Origin: Reichenbachiella sp.
Lineage (GTDB): Bacteria; Bacteroidota; Bacteroidia; Cytophagales; Cyclobacteriaceae
Direction of reading: 5' to 3'
Length of the DNA: 64,000 nt
NCBI RefSeq assembly: GCF_033344935.1
Contig: NZ_JAWPMM010000001.1
Span: 1,412,001-1,476,000 of the forward strand
This document shows positions 43,542 through 51,038 of this stretch, in pieces (the first letter of the stretch is position 1; each line of letters opens with the position of its first letter). The notes under the pieces were generated by a model that was given only the letters and a program-made list of their open reading frames with translations, was not told the origin of the DNA and ran no database searches. The position numbers and the translations under genes are program-made.

Positions 43542-44055
43542 TTGATACCTGAATAAGGTATTGTCCACCGAGTCATTCCGTAGCTTAGCGGAGGAATCTT
43601 CTCAATTTCTAGCAGAGATTTATCAAGGTGTTTACATGCTGCTTGCAGTTAAGGAGATTTCTCTGGTCGTGCCTCCCGACGAAATGACTTTAAGGACGTC
43701 AAGCTTTTGCAGAGAAGGGGACAGTGCGTTGAGGATAATTTCAAATTATTCCCGCTAGGTTGCATTTCCAAATACGACTGAAGCAAGTAATTAAGGCTAG
43801 CCCCTGTGGTTTGTTGGAGATGATTCACCTAGAGACGTGAAAAGTTGTCCGACGAATCGAATCATAAAAAAGGTTTGGTTGATCACTGAAGGCGGTGCTT
43901 CCTCTGGAGTATGCGAAAAAAACCATTCGTCGGACAACTCCTCATAGGTGGGTGAGCCTGAATCAGCACTGCAGCTCCTCTCGGAATCTCGCCAATGCTA
44001 AGCGTACATTCGTGAATCAATCATTCTCGATTAATAGGGGCGGCTAATCATGCTT
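43542..44055. repeat. composite direct repeat, left copy (repeat B1 + spacer + repeat A2)
   Basis: About 510 bp matching 47514-48017 in the same orientation, with high identity by eye. Repeat B1 (43559-43691) is REP-like, with arms GTCATTCCGT... and ...GACGAAATGAC. A conserved spacer with GCAGAGAAGGGGACAG follows. Repeat A2 (43748-44055) has arms AGTTGTCCGACGAAT (43843-43857) and ATTCGTCGGACAACT (43925-43939). The whole 43234-44105 gap contains no gene I can support; short ORFs in it are repeat-derived. Confidence 0.75.
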
Positions 44056-44105
44056 TGGCTTTGAGTTTAGCCTCCGCATTAAATCATGTTTTCAGCAATA
44101 GGTAG

Positions 44106-45437
44106 TTACTCTATTACCTTGCCTCTCTTAAACACGTATTTGATGTCTTGCGTATTACTGATATTCTCTAGTGGATTGCTATTCAGTATAACCAAGTTGG
44201 CTAATTTTTGTGCTTCAATGGTGCCCATGTTTTTTTCTTCACCTAATCCCTCTGCATTGATAATGGTAGCGGCTCTGAGCGCATCAATATTGGAGAGCCC
44301 GGCGATGGTCAATAGTTCTAGTTCTTTGTGAAGATTGATGGTGCCATCTTCAGAAATCATTTCATCTGATCCCGCACCAATTTTCACCTGGTATTTGTAA
44401 GCAGTTTTTACAGTCTGCATTCCTAAATGATAACTTGTCGAATCTACGTTGTCTTCCACCTTAGGGTCCAAGCCAAAGGTGTAAATGAACAAAGTAGCGT
44501 CTAAAATGCTATTATTATTTTTCATAGCAGTAAATAATTCCTTCACCTCTTTGGTGTTCTCATCCCACTTTTTATCACTTAGTTTTTTTCGATAGGCCTT
44601 TACTTCTTCTCTACTTTCAAAGGAATGCCTGCCTCTAATATCTCCTTTTACAAATTCGTACTGGACTAGATGACCGGCATGTGACATCACATCAGATCCT
44701 CCATTGGTAATGTCGATGGCTTTGGTAGGAGGCACAACCGCATGGGACCACACTTTTAATCCTTGATTTTTTGCTTCATCAGACACCTGCTTGAACAAAT
44801 CCTTATCTACGTTTAGATATACTTTTATGGCAGTGGCACCTATTCCCTTGGCTTCCGCCACAATTTGTCTCAAATCAGATTCATCAGTAATGGCTCGTAA
44901 CCAGGATACTTCTCCTGCGATGGCTCCTTTTGCCACTTGTTGCGGTCTTGGGTCTTGTTCAAAAAATTCCGGTCCGGCGATGATGGTAGAGAAGAAAACG
45001 TCTGGTCCGATATCCTCTCCAATTTTCATATTTTTCTGTAAAAGAGTGAGCATTCTACCATCTCCGCCCATATCTCTTACACCGGTAATTCCTTTTTTTA
45101 AGGCGGTGTTTAAATGGGCTTGAGCTTCTTTCAAGGTGCCATGGGTAATGTGCACGTGAGCATCTATCAATCCAGGAATGATATACTTTCCTTCAAGATC
45201 ATATGTGGTGGCTCCTTTAGGAGTGGTTAATGTATTGTTGTAGTCCACGGTCTCTATTTTTTCATCCTTGATTAGAATGCTTCCCTTTTTTCCCGTGTCC
45301 GACACGGCATCAATGATGGTCGCATTTTTCAAAACCACAAAGTTGGCGGTAGAGTCAGTAAGGTCGGGAGCAGTTTGAGCATGAGCTGAAAAGCGCAACG
45401 CAGTGGTTAGGAGGGAAAGAAGTAATACATTTTTCAT
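44106..45437 (-). CDS. exported amidohydrolase
   Basis: 443 residues from the ATG at 45437; a TTG two codons upstream is rejected. It has a signal peptide (ends SAHAQ). The metal-dependent amidohydrolase fold shows GLIDAHVHITHG (HxH ligands), KVYLNVDKDLF near the bridging Lys position, SHAVVPP and MSHAGHL (His ligands), and GAGSDEM (Asp). Members with signal peptides include prolidase- and imidazolonepropionase-like enzymes acting on peptides or amide compounds in the periplasm. It is the last of four minus-strand genes enclosed by the composite direct repeats. Confidence 0.88.
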   Translation of the reverse strand: MKNVLLLSLLTTALRFSAHAQTAPDLTDSTANFVVLKNATIIDAVSDTGKKGSILIKDEKIETVDYNNTLTTPKGATTYDLEGKYIIPGLIDAHVHITHGTLKEAQAHLNTALKKGITGVRDMGGDGRMLTLLQKNMKIGEDIGPDVFFSTIIAGPEFFEQDPRPQQVAKGAIAGEVSWLRAITDESDLRQIVAEAKGIGATAIKVYLNVDKDLFKQVSDEAKNQGLKVWSHAVVPPTKAIDITNGGSDVMSHAGHLVQYEFVKGDIRGRHSFESREEVKAYRKKLSDKKWDENTKEVKELFTAMKNNNSILDATLFIYTFGLDPKVEDNVDSTSYHLGMQTVKTAYKYQVKIGAGSDEMISEDGTINLHKELELLTIAGLSNIDALRAATIINAEGLGEEKNMGTIEAQKLANLVILNSNPLENISNTQDIKYVFKRGKVIE

Positions 45438-45480
45438 GATCAATGAATTTGATTATTTAAGTATTGGCAGGAATGGTTTG

Positions 45481-46029
45481 CTAATTTTTTTGAGCTTTCA
45501 CAGCGAAGTAGCCTAGCATGGCACCGAGGACAATATTCCAAAGTGACAATAGGCCGATGCGCAAGTGAGGGGGAAGAATAAACACGGTGGTCATCGCAGG
45601 GATCCAAAACCAAACCAGCGACCACCAGGCTTTTTGCAAGCTTGCCCAATCCATTTCTTTACCCTCTATTTTGTTATCCGTAAATCTGTGAAAAGTGACA
45701 AAGACAGGGCCGTAAATGATGTTGGCAAAGAATGACACAGACAGGGCATAAAAGAAAGAACCTTTCTCCAATTGGAACCACCATTCCTTCAGAATAATAG
45801 CATCCATAAAAGCAAAGAAGCCAGTAAATGCGTATTTGAAGGTAACGCCAAGGAATGCCCAGATGATGGCCTTTAGAAGGAGTTTTGTAGGTCCAGGTCC
45901 AAAGAAATACCATCTTTTCATTCGAATACGAACAGCGAGGAGTTCACCCATCGTACCAAGTATCCCGATTTGTACTGCACTGGACAGTAGCGGGTAGTTT
46001 TTTACAAAATCTAAATATGCTTCTATCAT
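45481..46029 (-). CDS. Mpv17/PMP22-like membrane protein
   Basis: 182 residues with four hydrophobic segments. The order SFFANIIYGPVFVTFHRFTDN (GP before the third helix), then WWSLVWFWIPAMTTVFILPPHLR and WNIVLGAMLGYFAV, resembles the bacterial members of the Mpv17/PMP22 family. The biochemical role is unknown. It lies between the amidohydrolase and the ornithine cyclodeaminase-like gene in the same operon, 9 bp after the latter's stop. Confidence 0.6.
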   Translation of the reverse strand: MIEAYLDFVKNYPLLSSAVQIGILGTMGELLAVRIRMKRWYFFGPGPTKLLLKAIIWAFLGVTFKYAFTGFFAFMDAIILKEWWFQLEKGSFFYALSVSFFANIIYGPVFVTFHRFTDNKIEGKEMDWASLQKAWWSLVWFWIPAMTTVFILPPHLRIGLLSLWNIVLGAMLGYFAVKAQKN

Positions 46030-46038
46030 CGTTCTTTT

Positions 46039-46989
46039 TTAGTTCAGTTTCTTATAGCAATGGTAAGCGGCTGCCAGGTCTTCTATAGCCACTCCCACTG
46101 ATTTGAAAATGGTCAGTTTGGAAGCATGGTCTGAAGACGGATCTTTTAATAGTTCATGGATGTCTGACTTAATCAATGATTCTATGGCCAGACCCTTTTC
46201 TGCAGCAGGAATAATCAAATCACCGGCTTCATGCGTGGTAGCGAGATAATTATCTATGTATACCTCTCCCTGTAATACCAATTCAGAGGACAGTTCCCTG
46301 GCGTCCGGTGTACAGGCACCAACGGCATTGATATGTACATTTTCTTTCAAAGCTTGGTTTTGCAAAATAGGATGGCGGGAAGCAGTCACCGTGCAGATAA
46401 TGTCTGCTTCTGCGGTGGCAGCCTCTACGGTCTCACAAATGCTAAAATTGATATTCTTGTATCTCGATCTGACCTTGGTACAGAATGCCGCCGCGTGGGA
46501 TTTATCCTGGCTCCAGACCGTTACATTTTGAATCGTTCTTATTTCGCTAATAGCTGCCAAGTGCATCTCTGCTTGTTTGCCGCTGCCGAGCAGGCATAAC
46601 TGGGTGGCACTTTTTGTGGCTAATAGGTCTGTCATCAGTCCACTGACCGCTGCTGTTCTGATGGCGGTAATCTCATCTGCATCGAAGCTGGCTAGTAGTT
46701 GACCTGTTTTTGTTTCGAATAGATGCAGGATGCCTTGATGCGAACTGAGGCCTTGCTTATAATTTTCAGGAAACACGCTCAGTACTTTTATCCCCATGAG
46801 TTGATAGGGACGGATGTAGGCAGGCATCATTCCCATGATACCTACAGGTCGCTCAGGCAGCACCATTTTTGACCGCAATGGATTGATTAATTCATCTTTA
46901 TCCATTGAAAACAATTCCTTCATAACGGTGATGCATTCCTTCATGGAGAGGAGGTGGGAAATTTGTTCAGAAGAATAAAAATCGGTCAT
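46039..46989 (-). CDS. ornithine cyclodeaminase / mu-crystallin family protein
   Basis: 316 residues with substrate-site segment LRSKMVLPERPVGIMGMMPAYI, a catalytic-region GIKVLSVFPENYKQGL, and a Rossmann NAD(P) fold CLLGSGKQAEMHL. NAVGACTPDARELSSELV follows, with the family Asp. Members deaminate ornithine to proline or reduce imines of amino acids. The next gene (MarR) ends one base upstream, so the whole set is one transcript. Confidence 0.9.
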   Translation of the reverse strand: MTDFYSSEQISHLLSMKECITVMKELFSMDKDELINPLRSKMVLPERPVGIMGMMPAYIRPYQLMGIKVLSVFPENYKQGLSSHQGILHLFETKTGQLLASFDADEITAIRTAAVSGLMTDLLATKSATQLCLLGSGKQAEMHLAAISEIRTIQNVTVWSQDKSHAAAFCTKVRSRYKNINFSICETVEAATAEADIICTVTASRHPILQNQALKENVHINAVGACTPDARELSSELVLQGEVYIDNYLATTHEAGDLIIPAAEKGLAIESLIKSDIHELLKDPSSDHASKLTIFKSVGVAIEDLAAAYHCYKKLN

Positions 46990-46990
46990 G

Positions 46991-47428
46991 CTATAGTTTC
47001 ACGTTTTCTATGATTTGCTGTAGTACTTTTTTAAAGATCTGTAGCTCACTTTCTTCAATTCCTTTTTCGGCTTCCTGAGTGATGTTCCATGCGACACTCA
47101 GTGCTTCTGTTTCAATTTTCTTCCCATTTTCAGTAAGGTAGATGAGCTTGTCTCTTTTGTCAGTACCGCCTTTTTGTTTGATGACTAGTTTCTTTTTGAC
47201 CAGCCCCTCTATTTGTCGGGTGATGGTGCTTTTCTCTTTGCTGGCTCGTTTCGCTAGTTCTTGTTGGTTGATACCGTCCTCATTCCACAGATAGAATAAG
47301 ATCCGCCATTGCTCTACGGTAATGTTGAGGTTCGGGCGAGAGAGTGAGGCATCCAATCGACTCGCCAAAAGCCGAGAAGCCACACTAATTAATCTGGACG
47401 ATGAATGGTATTGTTCTTTTTTGATAAT
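46991..47428 (-). CDS. MarR-family transcriptional regulator, start codon not ATG
   Basis: About 145 residues if it begins at the ATT codon at 47428. The winged HTH is clear: LNITVEQWRILFYLWNEDGINQQELA, the recognition helix KEKSTITRQIEGLVKKKLV and a wing KGGTDKRDK. Upstream in-frame codons up to 47548 contain no ATG after the operator, and no Met occurs anywhere in the mature region. A palindromic operator at 47441-47459 lies where a longer protein would be coded, so the longer frame is rejected. Either ATT/ATC initiation or a sequence error near the start is required. It likely represses the operon that it leads. Confidence 0.75.
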   Translation of the reverse strand: MIKKEQYHSSSRLISVASRLLASRLDASLSRPNLNITVEQWRILFYLWNEDGINQQELAKRASKEKSTITRQIEGLVKKKLVIKQKGGTDKRDKLIYLTENGKKIETEALSVAWNITQEAEKGIEESELQIFKKVLQQIIENVKL

Positions 47429-47440
47429 GCAGGAGTTTAA

Positions 47441-47459
47441 TAGTTGTAATATACAACTA
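47441..47459 (-). promoter_or_regulatory. 19-bp palindromic operator of the MarR operon
   Basis: TAGTTGTA-ATA-TACAACTA is a perfect 8-bp inverted repeat with a 3-base centre, 13 bp upstream of the proposed MarR start. Size and symmetry fit MarR-family operators. A second GTTGTA lies nearby (47481-47486). Confidence 0.65.
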
Positions 47460-47513
47460 ATATTGAATGAGATGAAGTGAGTTGTAGTGATTTTGTTTTG
47501 GGGGAGGCCAATT

Positions 47514-48017
47514 CTGATGCCTGAATAAGTTATTGTCCACCGAGTCATTCCGTAGCCATACGGAGGAATCTCCTCAAGGTCTAGTAAGAGATTTGTTTGG
47601 GTATTTGCATGCTGCTTGTAGCCAAGGAGATTTCTCTGGTCGTGCCTCCCGACGAAATGACTTTTAGTTTGTAAGGCTTTTGCAGAGAAGGGGACAGAGC
47701 GTTTAGGATAGTTTTAAATTATTCCCGTTCAGTCGTATTTCCAAATGCGACTGAAGCAAGTAGTTAAGGCTAGCTCCTGTGGTTTGTTGGAGATGATTCA
47801 CCTAGAGACGTGAAAAGTTGTCCGACGAATCGAATCATAAAAAAGGTTTGGTTGATCACTGAAGGCGGTGCTTCCTCTGGAGTATGCGAGAAAACTATTC
47901 GTCGGACAACTTTTCATAGGTGGGTGAGCCTGAATCAGCACAGCCGCTACTTTCGGAATCTGGTCAGTACATACGTGAATCAATCATTCTCCATGAATAG
48001 GGGCAACTAATCATGCT
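47514..48017. repeat. composite direct repeat, right copy (repeat B2 + spacer + repeat A3)
   Basis: Repeat B2 (47531-47664), the spacer with GCAGAGAAGGGGACAG, and repeat A3 (47721-48015) follow in the same order and orientation as at 43542-44055. In A3 the arms TGAAAAGTTGTCCGACGAAT (47811-47830) and 47897-47916 are a perfect 20-bp inverted repeat, enclosing hairpin CACTG/CGGTG (47857-47870). Outer pairings CACCTA/TAGGTG and GATTCAC/GTGAATC are also present. The gap 47429-48112 holds no other feature besides the MarR operator. Confidence 0.75.
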
Positions 48018-48112
48018 TTTGTGGTTGTATATGGATCGCTTATCTTTCTGCTTTTAGTATCTGTGTAAGCACTTTCCCGTACACAGTCATAAAAGAAAAT
48101 TAAAACAAATCC

Positions 48113-48928
48113 ATGAAAATTACTGACGCCGAGTTTGATCGTTTGTTTAAGGAAAACCAGTCTAAGCTAAAATCATTCATCTATCGGCTGGTGACTAATA
48201 CGCAAGATGTGGAAGATTTGAGTCAGGAGATTTTCATCAAGGCCTACAAAAACATTCATTCCTTTCAGGAAAAGTCTTCTTTCAAAACCTGGCTGTTTGC
48301 CATCGCGAGCAATCTAATCAAAGACCATTTCAAAGCCCAAAAAAGATGGACCCGAAATGCGCAAGACAATTGCAGCCAATCCATCAAGAATGCTCCAGAA
48401 TTGCAGGAAGAGGTAATGGATGTGTATTTCAAGAATGAGTTTGAAATCAAGAACCACATTGATTATTGTTTTACCTGTGTGATGAAATACCTACCACTCG
48501 AGCGGCACATTGCCATTATGATGGCAGATATCTATGATTTTAAGATAAATGAAATTGCAGAAGTACTGAACAAGTCCTTAGGCAGCGTCAAACACATGCT
48601 TTTCACCTCACGAAAAACCATGAAGCAGGTGTTTGATGAAGACTGCACCTTGATACATAAAACAGGCGCTTGCTGGAAGTGTTCGGAGTTAAGCAATACT
48701 GGAAACTCTAAAGCAGAAACCCAGAGAAAAATCGCAGCATTAGAACTCGTAAAAGCAAAAGAACAAGCCAATGCCACCAAGCTATACAACATGCGAACGG
48801 CCTTGATCAATGGCATTGACCCTTTGCAAAGCAGCAATTTCCAACTCCACGATTTCTTATTGAATCAAACCGATCACGCTAACGGAAAGACCTACCCCAA
48901 AGTAGATACAGACTGTAAAGACTTATAA
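48113..48928 (+). CDS. ECF sigma factor with Cys-containing C-terminal extension
   Basis: 271 residues. Region 2: NTQDVEDLSQEIFIKAYKNIHSFQEKSSFKTWLFAIASNLIKDHFK. Region 4: LPLERHIAIMMADIYDFKINEIAEVLNKSLGSVKHMLF. About 85 residues follow, starting DCTLIHKTGACWKCSEL, a Cys-x-x-Cys arrangement that might bind a metal or sense redox state. There is no anti-sigma gene next door, so the extension may do the regulation. YCII and SRPBCC genes lie downstream in the same direction, a combination seen with several ECF groups. Confidence 0.88.
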   Translation: MKITDAEFDRLFKENQSKLKSFIYRLVTNTQDVEDLSQEIFIKAYKNIHSFQEKSSFKTWLFAIASNLIKDHFKAQKRWTRNAQDNCSQSIKNAPELQEEVMDVYFKNEFEIKNHIDYCFTCVMKYLPLERHIAIMMADIYDFKINEIAEVLNKSLGSVKHMLFTSRKTMKQVFDEDCTLIHKTGACWKCSELSNTGNSKAETQRKIAALELVKAKEQANATKLYNMRTALINGIDPLQSSNFQLHDFLLNQTDHANGKTYPKVDTDCKDL

Positions 48929-48955
48929 AAATTTGGTAGTGTCCGAAAAAAAATA

Positions 48956-49078
48956 ACCCACCCCATGCGAATTGGTGGGTGGGAATGAAGATTTGGCGCG
49001 GTGGAGATGGCCTCCAGGGGAAAGGCTTTTAAATCTTCTTGACTTTTTTGTTACTTTTTTCGTCAAGGAAAAAAGTAA
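48956..49078 (+). terminator. two hairpins downstream of the ECF sigma gene
   Basis: ACCCACC (48956-48962) with GGTGGGT (48974-48980), then TTACTTTTTT (49051-49060) with AAAAAAGTAA (49069-49078), loop CGTCAAGG. The second is of a type frequent in Bacteroidota intergenic DNA and may terminate in either direction. The rest of the 354-bp gap 48929-49282 shows only an inverted TTGTACT/AGTACAA pair (49234-49265) upstream of the YCII gene. Confidence 0.5.
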
Positions 49079-49282
49079 GGAAGAAATGACGTTGAGGACT
49101 TGTGCTGCTATTAGGGTGTGTTTTTCGATTCGGACTTAAAACTGCTTTCTCAGTATATAAGAGTTGTTTTTAGTAAAAAAATATTTTAGTCGGATATCAG
49201 CAATAAAATTTCATTTTTCACAACCGTTTTTGATTGTACTGAAGTCTAAAGAATAAATAGTACAAACTTAAAAACGTAAAAA

Positions 49283-49624
49283 ATGAAAAAATTTATGGTA
49301 TTCATTTACCCGCAGGGTGAATCAATTTTTAGTCTTCCAGAAGAAACCCAACAAAAGCACATTCAAAAAGTAGGCGCTTACCTGGGTGAGTTAAAAGAAA
49401 AGGGATTTTTGCTGGATGCACAACCCTTACAGCCCTTCGGTACGCTGCTTTCTGGTAGCAAAGCCTCGCCAACTGTAGAGACTATAGATCAAACAAACAT
49501 TGCTGGGTTTTATATACTTCAGGCCAACGATCTAGACATGCTGGTCGAGACTTTAAAGAAAGACCCTCGTTTCGAAGATGCCAGCTGGCAATTGGAGATC
49601 AGAGAGATATTGGAAATGATGTAA
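49283..49624 (+). CDS. YCII-related (DGPF-type) domain protein
   Basis: 113 residues with the ferredoxin-like YCII pattern: MKKFMVFIYPQGE, KVGAYLGELKEKGFLLDAQPLQPFG, and IAGFYILQANDLDMLVETLKKDP. Such proteins are commonly linked to ECF sigma factors and SRPBCC proteins, as here. The biochemical role is unknown. An inverted repeat TTGTACT/AGTACAA with an 18-base spacer lies 18-49 bp upstream of the start. Confidence 0.85.
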   Translation: MKKFMVFIYPQGESIFSLPEETQQKHIQKVGAYLGELKEKGFLLDAQPLQPFGTLLSGSKASPTVETIDQTNIAGFYILQANDLDMLVETLKKDPRFEDASWQLEIREILEMM

Positions 49625-49644
49625 GACTAGTTAATGAAAAAAGG

Positions 49645-50094
49645 ATGAATTTCAATAAGACAATTAAAATTCGAGCTACCAAAGTGCAAGCGTATGAGGC
49701 CGTGACGACTGGCATCAGAAACTGGTGGGGTAATAGTAACGCTACCATTTCTAAAATCGGCGATCAATTTTCGATCTTTTTTGAAGAAGAAACGGAATGG
49801 CGTTTTGAAGCGACCATTCTAGATCAATTCAATGAAGTGCGTTGGAAATGTATCTATGCGAACCACCATTTTTCTAATCTCAGAGACATTGAGGAAGAAT
49901 GGCTGCATAGTGAAATCGTGTTCACCTTTAAAGATTTGAATGGAGATTCTATTGAATTGGATTTTGAACATCAAGGGCTTACACCAAAGTTGAACTGCTA
50001 CGAAATATGCGATGCAGGATGGACTCATTTTATCGCTACCAGCCTCAAGCAGTATCTAGAGACTGGAAAAGGAGTGCCTAATTTGGTGGAGTAA
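49645..50094 (+). CDS. SRPBCC (START-like) domain protein
   Basis: 149 residues: FNKTIKIRATKVQAYEAVTTGIRNWWG, the strand FSIFFEEETEWRFEATILDQF, and C-terminal helix CDAGWTHFIATSLKQYLETGKG. This is the helix-grip fold. It follows the YCII gene by 20 bp and is probably cotranscribed with it, with a strong terminator after it. Ligand unknown. Confidence 0.88.
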   Translation: MNFNKTIKIRATKVQAYEAVTTGIRNWWGNSNATISKIGDQFSIFFEEETEWRFEATILDQFNEVRWKCIYANHHFSNLRDIEEEWLHSEIVFTFKDLNGDSIELDFEHQGLTPKLNCYEICDAGWTHFIATSLKQYLETGKGVPNLVE

Positions 50095-50117
50095 AACTTT
50101 TCATATCAGTATAAATG

Positions 50118-50155
50118 AAAAAGCGGTTTGGGATTGATTTCAAACCGCTTTTTTT
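50118..50155 (+). terminator. Rho-independent terminator after the YCII/SRPBCC genes
   Basis: AAAAAGCGGTTTG (50118-50130) and CAAACCGCTTTTT pair perfectly over 13 bp around a 10-base loop and run into TTTTTTT. This is a strong canonical terminator, usable on either strand. Confidence 0.9.
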
Positions 50156-50255
50156 GACCTTAGGGTAATGTTTTGTAGTCGGATAAGTATTGCTTTTTTG
50201 AGCGATTAGGGCCCTTTTGTAAGAGGGGGAGTATTGTTCAGATATTTGCGTAATC

Positions 50256-50391
50256 TATTGTCCGCTCAGTCATTCCGTAGCCATGCGGAGGAATCTTCTC
50301 AAGGTCTAGCAGAGATTTGTCAAGGTATTTAGATGCTGCTTGCAGCTAACGAGATTTCTCTGGTCGTACCTCCCGACGAAATGACTTTTAG
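50256..50391. repeat. REP-like repeat B, copy 3 (solo)
   Basis: TATTGTCCGC, then GTCATTCCGTAGC with GCGGAGGAATCTTCTC at the left, and GAGATTTCTCTGGTCG with CCCGACGAAATGAC at the right. The ends form an imperfect long palindrome. It matches repeat B1 and B2 but lacks the attached A unit, so B can exist alone. The 50095-50467 gap otherwise holds only terminators. Confidence 0.7.
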
Positions 50392-50433
50392 TATGTAATA
50401 TTAATTGTTTGGTGCTTAAGCAATAATTCGCAT

Positions 50434-50463
50434 AAAAAAAGCCTCACACTTTCGTGTAAGGCT
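50434..50463 (-). terminator. terminator of the tRNA-Ser gene
   Basis: On the minus strand AGCCTTACAC, loop GAAA, GTGTGAGGCT, then a run of seven T. It begins five bases after the tRNA 3' end. One A/C mismatch in the stem. Confidence 0.85.
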
Positions 50464-50467
50464 CTTG

Positions 50468-50552
50468 CAGAGAAGGAGGGATTCGAACCCCCGGTACCTT
50501 GCGGCACGCTGGTTTTCAAGACCAGTGCATTCGACCACTCTGCCACTTCTCT
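50468..50552 (-). tRNA. tRNA-Ser (anticodon UGA)
   Basis: 85 nt. Acceptor AGAGAAG pairs with CTTCTCT and the discriminator base is G. The D arm is GGCAGAGTGG. The anticodon stem-loop ACTGGTCTTGAAAACCAG presents TGA. A long variable arm GTGCCGCAAGGTAC marks a class II tRNA, and the T arm GGGGGTTCGAATCCC is canonical. CCA is not encoded. Minus strand. Confidence 0.97.
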
Positions 50553-50558
50553 AGGTCG

Positions 50559-50801
50559 TTATGTAATTTTCTCACTTTTGAGAAAATTGTATCCGTCGAT
50601 TGATTTAAAAAACATCTCGCGACGATAAGCTTCAGACTTTGTTTCAAACACTTCTTGATAATGAAGTATCCAAGGTCTTTTGGCTTTTGTTGATCTGACT
50701 TTTCCGCTGTTATGACGTTGAAGCCGTGATTCAATATTTTTGGAATGACCGCAATAATAACTACCGTCAATCTCAATTTTCAAAATATAGGTAAAGAACA
50801 T
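50559..50801 (-). CDS. GIY-YIG nuclease family protein
   Basis: 80 residues of the short URI/GIY-YIG type: [19 protein letters not shown] replaces the classic GIY...YIG, followed by [13 protein letters not shown] (catalytic Arg and structural His/Gly) and a Glu in the [10 protein letters not shown] helix. Such small proteins cut DNA once as endonucleases and include homing-like elements. It lies seven bases from a tRNA-Ser gene and is enclosed by a broken tRNA-Ser copy on its other side. It is probably mobile by a homing-type process (inference). Confidence 0.85.
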   Translation of the reverse strand: MFFTYILKIEIDGSYYCGHSKNIESRLQRHNSGKVRSTKAKRPWILHYQEVFETKSEAYRREMFFKSIDGYNFLKSEKIT

Positions 50802-50820
50802 TTTTCTTTCCTTTTACAAT

Positions 50821-50891
50821 CCCCGGTACCTTGCGGCACGCTGGTTTTTCCCGAAGGGATCGCTATGCGACGACCACTCTGCCACTTCTCT
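50821..50891 (-). pseudogene. tRNA-Ser pseudogene (partial duplication)
   Basis: 50821-50848 matches the variable-arm and anticodon-stem side of the intact tRNA (CCCCGGTACC...CTGGTTTT), and 50871-50891 (CGACCACTCT...) matches its D-arm and 5' acceptor side. The anticodon loop and part of the D side are replaced by an unrelated 22-base segment with hairpin TCCC-GAA-GGGA. The T arm and 3' acceptor strand are missing. A further 16-base fragment CACTTCTCTAGGTCGT recurs at 50940-50955. Confidence 0.8.
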
Positions 50892-51038
50892 GTGTTGGTC
50901 AAATAATTTTCGACTTATTATATGAAACACTAAAAATAGCACTTCTCTAGGTCGTAATTATTTCCATTCCGTTGAATGGGAGTGCAAATTTAGAATAATA
51001 ATTTTTTTTGACAAGGCTGAGTTCGAAAATATTTTCGA

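Noticed and set aside
43364-43552. ORF beginning MKSCPTNRIIKKVWL, seen also at 47810-48010
   Set aside because: It comes from structured repeat A in each copy; substitutions preserve base pairing rather than codons and the copies end in different frames.
43276-48017. Retron or CRISPR explanation for the repeats
   Set aside because: No reverse transcriptase or cas gene is present, repeats are far apart and not regularly spaced, and there are no unique spacers.
43542-48017. Classical composite transposon
   Set aside because: No transposase gene or terminal inverted repeats at the outer edges could be found; only direct composite repeats.
50516-50776. Minus-strand ORF overlapping the tRNA-Ser and the GIY-YIG gene
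   Set aside because: It runs through the tRNA and is out of frame with the conserved GIY-YIG protein.
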